A DNA stretch of 64,000 nucleotides, from positions 124,001-188,000 of the forward strand of contig JADJOA010000006.1 in the NCBI GenBank assembly GCA_016714005.1, in the 5' to 3' direction. Shown piece by piece: positions 59,998-64,000 of the stretch (position 1 is its first letter; every line of letters begins with the position of its first letter). The position numbers and the translations under genes were made by a program. Source of the DNA: Bacteroidota bacterium. Lineage in GTDB: Bacteria > Bacteroidota > Bacteroidia > AKYH767-A > OLB10. The notes under the pieces were generated by a model. It made no database searches, was not told the origin of the DNA, and was given only the letters and a program-made list of their open reading frames with translations.

Positions 59998-60140
59998 CTA
60001 ATCATCTTTTGGGGAAATGATTAATTTTTTACGGAAGTGTGGTTGTTTGAAATTAACCAACAGCAATATTCACCTCGAGGCAAAAAACTTAAATCAAGAT
60101 TTTGAAAGGTACTCCATTTTGGTCCAAACCTAACTGCGCT
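59998..60140 (-). pseudogene. Orphan T9SS sorting-domain remnant
   Basis: The minus strand reads VRFGPKWSTFQNLDLSFLPR then GEYCCWLISNNHTSV and, after one extra A at about 60025, KKLIISPKDD-stop at 59998. It lines up with the end of the neighbouring gene (QWSTLQNIDVSFLSPGVYSC ... SKKVVIIK). No upstream coding part is seen, so it is the tail of a lost or rearranged copy. The rest of the 59908-60212 stretch holds only this and the hairpin at 60162. Confidence 0.55.
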
Positions 60141-60161
60141 CCAGCACACTCCAAACAACTA

Positions 60162-60190
60162 CAAAAACCACTTGCTACAAGTAGTTTTTG
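60162..60190 (-). terminator. Terminator candidate after the heptapeptide-repeat gene
   Basis: CAAAAACTACTTG / CAAGTGGTTTTTG on the minus strand, 13 bp with one G-U pair and a 3-nt loop, about 22 bases past the stop at 60213. The T run lies inside the second arm. Confidence 0.5.
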
Positions 60191-60212
60191 CCATATTAAA
60201 CGTTGAAAAATG

Positions 60213-60507
60213 CTAAAAAGGCGCATTGTCTCTGTTGATTGCGGCATTGTCGCTTAACACTGCGGCATTGTCGCTTAACACTGCGGCATTATCCTTAAAC
60301 ACTGCGGCATTGTCCTTAAACATTGCGGCATTGTCCCTTAAACACTGCGGCATTGTCGTTAAACACTGCGGCATTGTCCTTAAACACTGCGGCATTGTCC
60401 TTAAACATTGCGGCATTGTCCTTAAATACTGCGGCATTGTCCTTAAACACTGCGGCATTGTTATATGGCACTGCGTCTTTTTCACTTAACAATGCCGCAG
60501 TGTGCAT
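60213..60507 (-). CDS. Heptapeptide-repeat protein (DNAAVFK repeats), one-base insertion
   Basis: From ATG at 60507 the minus strand reads MHTAALLSEKDAVPYNNAAV and then repeats of DNAAVFK, with variants DNAAMFK, DNAAVFN, DNAAVLS and DNAAINR, ending DNAPF-stop at 60213. One 22-base unit (60325-60346, an extra C) shifts the frame; removing it keeps all copies in one frame of 97 residues. The 21-base unit is a multiple of three, and the only stop in that frame comes at the degenerate end. It lies 85 bases downstream of a T9SS gene. No signal peptide is seen. It resembles hexapeptide 'NA-V(Y/F)' repeats but has a seven-residue period. Whether it is made is not known. Confidence 0.4.
60221..60490. 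repeat. 21-bp tandem repeat (minisatellite), 11 full copies
   Basis: Unit GCGGCATTGTCCTTAAACACT. Full copies start at 60241, 60262, 60283, 60304, 60325 (22 bases), 60347, 60368, 60389, 60410, 60431 and 60452, with degenerate copies before 60241 and after 60472. Copies differ at one to four bases. There are no spacers, so it is not a CRISPR array. Confidence 0.95.
60448..60502. repeat. 16-bp perfect inverted repeat at the end of the tandem array
   Basis: CACTGCGGCATTGTTA (60448-60463) is the exact reverse complement of TAACAATGCCGCAGTG (60487-60502), with a 23-base loop. The right arm is an inverted copy of the repeat unit just outside the array. Confidence 0.9.
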
Positions 60508-60592
60508 AGCCTCAGTTTATGAATGCACTTTCCGCTTTAATTTTGCGTTATGCGGTTGTATAGCTAAAGTTTTTAAACAAATAACTTATTTT

Positions 60593-62370
60593 TTAACGCT
60601 GCACCACCACATCTTTGGTCTGCACATCCCCATCCACATCAATCAACAACTTATAATTTCCGTTTGCAATTGTTTGGCAATTGATACTTTGTTGAATTGC
60701 GCATTGTTATTTTTAAAATTGCTTTCGTAAACCAATTGCCCAAGGCTGTTTATCATTTTAAACTGAATGTTTTTGCCAATTACATTGTTTAATTGTACGG
60801 TTATATTTTCTGCTGTTGGGTTTGGATACACCACTAAATTGTATTTGCTTTCCAAATTATCCACCAATGTGTTTATTAAAACTCTTTCGGAATAATTTCC
60901 GGCACCTGTGGCAGGGTCAATAATGCGGCACTGGTAACTGGCATTAAATGTTGGCGTGTGCGATTGATTGGTAGCACCGGCAACAGGAAAACGATTTGCA
61001 TACCATTGGTAATTATAACCGGTTGCATTTACTGTTAATGAACCGCCACTATTTGAAACCAACGGACGAGGAACAGTAGGTAAAACGGTTATGGAAATTA
61101 CATTAGCAGAGTAAGCGTTTAATGCACATACATTATCTCTATACTGAACTAAAAAATTATAGGTATTTGGCAAATAAGCGCATGGGTAATTTAATCCTAA
61201 ATGATCATTGGTGGTTACCCATGTACAATTTTTATTTACAGCAACTGGAGCAGTTGTTGGAAAACCTCCGGTGGCGGTAAGGCAGGGTGGAGTATTACAA
61301 ACTGCACTGTTGGTTCCATTAGCTCCAACCTGGGTTCCTATTAAGTTAACGGTAACATTTTGAAAAGGATTACCAGAAGTATTAATTTCATAATCTGAAA
61401 GCTGAAGATTAAACAAAACAGTATCGCCTGCAAAAACTGTATCAGCAAAAGATGTTTGCAGCCCAGTGCTTAAATCAATAAAGGGAGGTGTAAAATCAGG
61501 TGCAGTATTCATTCCTCCGCCAGATACCGGAATAGGTGAGGAAAAACCAAAAGCAATGTCTCTGAATATTTCAGCAACCAATACTCCGCATTTGTATGCC
61601 GAAACTTTATTGCAAAAAGCAAAATTTCCTAATGCAGTGCTGTTATTTATTTGCAGCTCACCGGTCAGAGTGTTGAAATTTGAAATTCCGGGAAGTGGGT
61701 TAGTAACAGTGTAAGGCGGGTTGTAGGGCGCATTTAATGCTGTATATGGGGCGGCACAATTTGATGTGGTCGCGTCCTGGCTTAGTGAGATACTGTAACT
61801 TACTGAATCAAGTTCGGCATCAATTGCAAATGGTATATAATTGAATGAATAACCAGTATTAGAATGGTATGGTATTTCAACAATTTGCGGAGAACTGTCA
61901 TAACAAGGATTTGTGTTTAAATTCTGATAAGGATACATAACAGATTTAACTGAAAAACCACCGCTGCTTCCAATGTTAGTAAGCACATTTCTACAACAAC
62001 TTGAATAATAAAAAGTCCAGCCGGCAACCGGTGGCACACCATCAATTGTTACCGGGCTTGAAGTGTAAATAACTTCCTCTACAGACCTAGGGTCGCCTAC
62101 TGCACAAGAGTAACCACAACCAACTGAGCTAAGGTCGGTGGTAGATGTAGCTGTAACAGGTATAGTGCAAATTGTAGGGTGACCGTTAACACTTATGATG
62201 TCGGTAAGATACAATGGAATGCCGTAACAATCTCTGTAAAGTTTCATGGTAAATATGTATTGACCATTGCCCATACATTGCCATGTTATTTCGCCACCCA
62301 ATAAATGGCTTGCAAAATTTTTGTTGGAAAAAGAATAATTAGTGAAAGGGAAAGGATAAGTTTTTTTCAT
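60593..62370 (-). pseudogene. T9SS-secreted protein of the 'SHLLGGEITWQC' family, frameshifted
   Basis: About 592 residues. The annotated start reads MKKTYPFPFTNYSFSN, not a signal peptide. Removing one A (about 62361) and adding one T (about 62313) gives MKKLILSLSLIILFPTKIFA directly before SHLLGGEITWQC, the usual mature start of this Bacteroidota surface family. Large beta domains (WTFYYSSCCRNVLTN, GDTVLFNLQLSDYEIN) are followed by a PKD/Ig-like unit (ATGYNYQWYANRFPVAGATN) and a T9SS type A domain (NLVVYPNPTAENITV). A missing G at about 60675 hides the end; restored, it reads KQLANGNYKLLIDVDGD and stops at 60593 after VVVQR. Confidence 0.78.
60643..62370 (-). CDS. SHLLGGEITWQC-family protein, main open frame
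   Basis: 575 codons covering nearly the whole protein. The first 20 residues or so and the last 9 (QTEIISC) are out of frame as explained for the rebuilt span. Confidence 0.8.
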   Translation of the reverse strand: MKKTYPFPFTNYSFSNKNFASHLLGGEITWQCMGNGQYIFTMKLYRDCYGIPLYLTDIISVNGHPTICTIPVTATSTTDLSSVGCGYSCAVGDPRSVEEVIYTSSPVTIDGVPPVAGWTFYYSSCCRNVLTNIGSSGGFSVKSVMYPYQNLNTNPCYDSSPQIVEIPYHSNTGYSFNYIPFAIDAELDSVSYSISLSQDATTSNCAAPYTALNAPYNPPYTVTNPLPGISNFNTLTGELQINNSTALGNFAFCNKVSAYKCGVLVAEIFRDIAFGFSSPIPVSGGGMNTAPDFTPPFIDLSTGLQTSFADTVFAGDTVLFNLQLSDYEINTSGNPFQNVTVNLIGTQVGANGTNSAVCNTPPCLTATGGFPTTAPVAVNKNCTWVTTNDHLGLNYPCAYLPNTYNFLVQYRDNVCALNAYSANVISITVLPTVPRPLVSNSGGSLTVNATGYNYQWYANRFPVAGATNQSHTPTFNASYQCRIIDPATGAGNYSERVLINTLVDNLESKYNLVVYPNPTAENITVQLNNVIGKNIQFKMINSLGQLVYESNFKNNNAQFNKVSIAKQLQTEIISC

Positions 62371-62423
62371 TTTAAGAGTTTAATTTTATTTGGCTCCTAA
62401 AATATTTATTTAACCAATATAAA

Positions 62424-62831
62424 CTAACCAATCTCCTGGCAGAGTTCAATCAATACACCATTGGTTCCTTTAGGATGTAAAAAGCAAACAAGCTTATTAT
62501 CGGCACCACGCTTGGGTTCTTTGTTGAGCAGAGAAAATCCTTCTGCTTCCAATCTTTTCATTTCTGCATGAATATCTTTTACATCAAAAGCAATATGATG
62601 TATGCCTTCTCCTTTTTTCTCAATAAACTTTGCAATGGCGCTTTCGGGTGATGTGGCTTCCAATAATTCTATTTTATTTTCTCCGGCCTTAAAAAAAGAG
62701 GTGATTACATTTTCTGATTTTACTTCTTCGGTTTTGTAATGTTCAGCACCAATCAGTTTTTTAAAAAGCAGGTTCGATGTTTCAAGGCTCTTAACTGCAA
62801 TACCAATATGTTCAATTTTTCCCAGGCTCAT
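62424..62831 (-). CDS. mce: Methylmalonyl-CoA epimerase
   Basis: 135 residues, standard length. It interconverts (R)- and (S)-methylmalonyl-CoA in propionate metabolism. The two VOC metal modules are visible: KIEHIGIAVKSLETS with His8 and GEGIHHIAFDVKDIHAEM with the second His, plus Glu ligands in NKIELLE and the terminal GVLIELCQ. Its start overlaps the end of the rhomboid gene by 20 bases, so the two are co-transcribed. Confidence 0.93.
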   Translation of the reverse strand: MSLGKIEHIGIAVKSLETSNLLFKKLIGAEHYKTEEVKSENVITSFFKAGENKIELLEATSPESAIAKFIEKKGEGIHHIAFDVKDIHAEMKRLEAEGFSLLNKEPKRGADNKLVCFLHPKGTNGVLIELCQEIG

Positions 62832-63282
62832 TGTCTTTGTAATTGTATTTTATTTCTATTGGTTTTTGGTGAACTATTTTTAATACATCAGCAGGAGGTT
62901 TTTCTGAATTAATTTCAGCATTTTCTGTTTCATTAAGCGGCTGCATGTAATCAATAGTTGATGGTGTATCATCTGTTTCGTTTTCCCATTCGTAAACCTT
63001 GCGTTGCATTCCGTGTTTGCGGTAAAACCATGCGCATAACAAACCCGCAAGCGAGCCATACAAATGTCCTTCCCAACTAATATCGCGAAATAAAGGAAAA
63101 ATTCCCCACACCATGCTGCCGTATAAAAAAACAATAAGCAGTGATAATGCCATTAGCCCCGTATGCTTCCTGAACACACCGCTAAAAAAAGAAATGCTGC
63201 AAGTCCGTAAACAATTCCGCTTGCGCCAATGTGGTAATTCTCTCTTCCGCCTAACCATAACCAAAATCCTCCAAAGAGCCAT
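62812..63282 (-). CDS. Rhomboid protease, fragment 2 (C-terminal helices and tail)
   Basis: 156 codons; the first 33 or so are out of frame. Real sequence starts near FFSGVFRKHTGLMAL and contains the catalytic His in EGHLYGSLAG and the polar tail. Confidence 0.75.
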   Translation of the reverse strand: MALWRILVMVRRKRELPHWRKRNCLRTCSISFFSGVFRKHTGLMALSLLIVFLYGSMVWGIFPLFRDISWEGHLYGSLAGLLCAWFYRKHGMQRKVYEWENETDDTPSTIDYMQPLNETENAEINSEKPPADVLKIVHQKPIEIKYNYKDNEPGKN

Positions 63283-63286
63283 ACAA

Positions 63287-63565
63287 TCAAAAAAAAACTT
63301 TATACCACACTTCTTTATAAAAGTAAATAAGCGCAGCTAATAAAATCAGTAATGGAACAGAGTTGCTTACTAAATGATCGAAACCAGAATGTATGAAAGG
63401 AGAAAAAATAATTCCTTTTAATCCAGCAAAAGTTTTTGGCAGTACCCCATAATTCTGAAAATTTATATCAAAATAAATTTCAATAAACTTAACTAACCAT
63501 AACACTGCTGTAAACAGCAATGGAAATAAAAAAGTACGAAGCGTAAATTTTAATTCGGGGTGCAT
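63287..63565 (-). CDS. Rhomboid protease, fragment 1 (N-terminal helices)
   Basis: 92 codons from the true start MHPELKFTLR with helices 1-3 and the HSGFDHLVSNS motif. Confidence 0.8.
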   Translation of the reverse strand: MHPELKFTLRTFLFPLLFTAVLWLVKFIEIYFDINFQNYGVLPKTFAGLKGIIFSPFIHSGFDHLVSNSVPLLILLAALIYFYKEVWYKVFF

Positions 63566-63657
63566 TTATAGAATTGTTATCAAATATAGTGCAATGCTGC
63601 GGAGGTGGTTTTTGATTGACATTATGGCTTAAAACTTTAAATTACTTTCGCGCTGGT

Positions 63658-64000
63658 ATGACAATTACGAAAGCAGGAGTTCTAAAAGGACACCAAAGCG
63701 GAATTTATGGCTTGATAAGAGATCAACAAAATAATGATGCTTTTTATTCGGCAAGTGGTGATGGCAAAATTGTAAAGTGGCAATCTTTTATAAATGATGT
63801 TGGTGAATTGATTGCAACTACCCCATCTCCTGTTTATGCGATTGAAATAAATCCTGATAAAAAATTATTGTTTGCCGGAACGCATAAAGGTCAATTACAT
63901 GTTATTGACCTTTTATTAAAAAAAGAAGTACGGTGTATTGATTTGCATGAGAATGGAATATTCGAAATTAAATTTATTGCTGAAAAAAATTTACTTGTTA
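63658..64000 (+). CDS. WD40 repeat protein, N-terminal part (cut by window edge)
   Basis: ATG at 63658 opens a frame of 114 codons that runs off the right edge. LKGHQSGIYGLIRDQQN, then FYSASGDGKIVKWQ and LLFAGTHKGQLHVIDL are WD40 blade signatures (GH ... WD-like pairs). No signal peptide is seen, so it is probably a cytoplasmic scaffold. It is divergent from the rhomboid gene. Confidence 0.75.
   Translation, partial: MTITKAGVLKGHQSGIYGLIRDQQNNDAFYSASGDGKIVKWQSFINDVGELIATTPSPVYAIEINPDKKLLFAGTHKGQLHVIDLLLKKEVRCIDLHENGIFEIKFIAEKNLLV

Larger units (their letters stand above)
62812..63565 (-). pseudogene. Rhomboid family intramembrane serine protease, frameshifted
   Basis: Rebuilt protein of about 250 residues with six membrane helices. 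The catalytic serine lies in the GxSG motif of HIGASGIVYGLAAF, which is found only in the frame between the two main fragments, and the catalytic His in DISWEGHLYGSLAGLLCAW. HSGFDHLVSNSVPLL is the conserved helix 2 motif. Breaks are in the T run at about 63287 (VFFLIVWLFGGFWLW) and in a T run at about 63190. A hydrophilic tail of about 70 residues follows. The substrates are unknown. Confidence 0.85.

Noticed and set aside
60221..60490. Possible CRISPR array
   Set aside because: The 21-bp units follow each other without spacers and no cas gene is near; it is a tandem minisatellite.
60226..60730. Plus-strand frames across the minisatellite (AALSLNT repeats)
   Set aside because: A 21-bp repeat opens several frames at once; the minus-strand frame is preferred because it has a non-repeat start, a stop at the array end and a terminator-like hairpin.
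396..63565. Programmed ribosomal frameshifting as the cause of the split genes
   Set aside because: The breaks go in both directions, occur at unrelated runs in unrelated genes, lack a common slippery heptamer and structure, and are absent from in-frame paralogue copies.

Overview
The window is AT-rich chromosomal DNA from a member of the Bacteroidota, probably a free-living lineage near Chitinophagales/Sphingobacteriales (the rank below phylum is inference). The reasons are at least eleven secreted proteins ending in type IX secretion (T9SS) type A sorting domains, a DUF4249 lipoprotein next to a TonB-dependent receptor, a PorE-like TPR/PD40/OmpA protein, an AsmA protein, a Bacteroidota-type 7TM-HD phosphohydrolase, start codons without clear Shine-Dalgarno sites, and TTTG / TAnnTTTG-type promoter candidates. 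There is no transposase, integrase, phage gene or CRISPR array.

Almost every gene longer than about 1.2 kb is split into two to six reading frames. In most cases the break sits on a homopolymer and one added or removed base rejoins two halves of a recognisable protein. Inside the repeated genes, in-frame copies elsewhere in the window show the correct base count. I treat these breaks as sequencing or assembly indels rather than gene decay. For each broken gene I give one entry for the rebuilt span (typed pseudogene) and short entries for the open frames that make it up.

Layout. 1-253: start of a DUF6913-like gene. 396-5837 (-): giant secreted protein with six jelly-roll domains alternating with CARDB-like domains. 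6125-8172 (+): 7TM-HD phosphohydrolase. 8372-10302 (+): secreted M43-type metalloprotease. 10371-13950 (-): DUF6580-like membrane protein, small T9SS cargo, aroE, rhodanese, tRNA-Arg/Pro/Ser, trxB. 13997-22194 (-): DUF4249 lipoprotein plus TonB receptor, PorE-like protein, AsmA protein. 22386-24151: outer-membrane protein and GNAT acetyltransferase.

24334-40105 (+) is the most striking region. Four consecutive T9SS genes have unrelated N-terminal heads (metzincin protease, propeller-like/PKD protein, FnIII/PPC-like adhesin, PQQ-type sugar dehydrogenase) on the same stalk of six Ig-like repeats and the same sorting domain, with long stretches of near-identical DNA. This looks like a duplicated set of surface-display cassettes kept similar by gene conversion.

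40152-57026 carries small secreted proteins, a P1-nuclease-like zinc hydrolase with an MBL-fold hydrolase, a VOC protein, a Wzi-like protein, a Ycf48/BNR-like T9SS protein, a glycosyltransferase, a broken APH-type kinase, a membrane metallophosphoesterase, a subtilase with a T9SS domain and an outer-membrane protein. 57246-64000 carries a small orphan protein, a TerC protein, two T9SS proteins, an orphan sorting-domain remnant, a 21-bp minisatellite that encodes a heptapeptide-repeat protein, methylmalonyl-CoA epimerase, a rhomboid protease and the start of a WD40 protein.

Together the genes describe a cell that puts many large proteases, adhesins and oxidoreductases on its surface. The PorE-like protein is a possible envelope anchor for the secretion machine; the core T9SS genes are not in this window.
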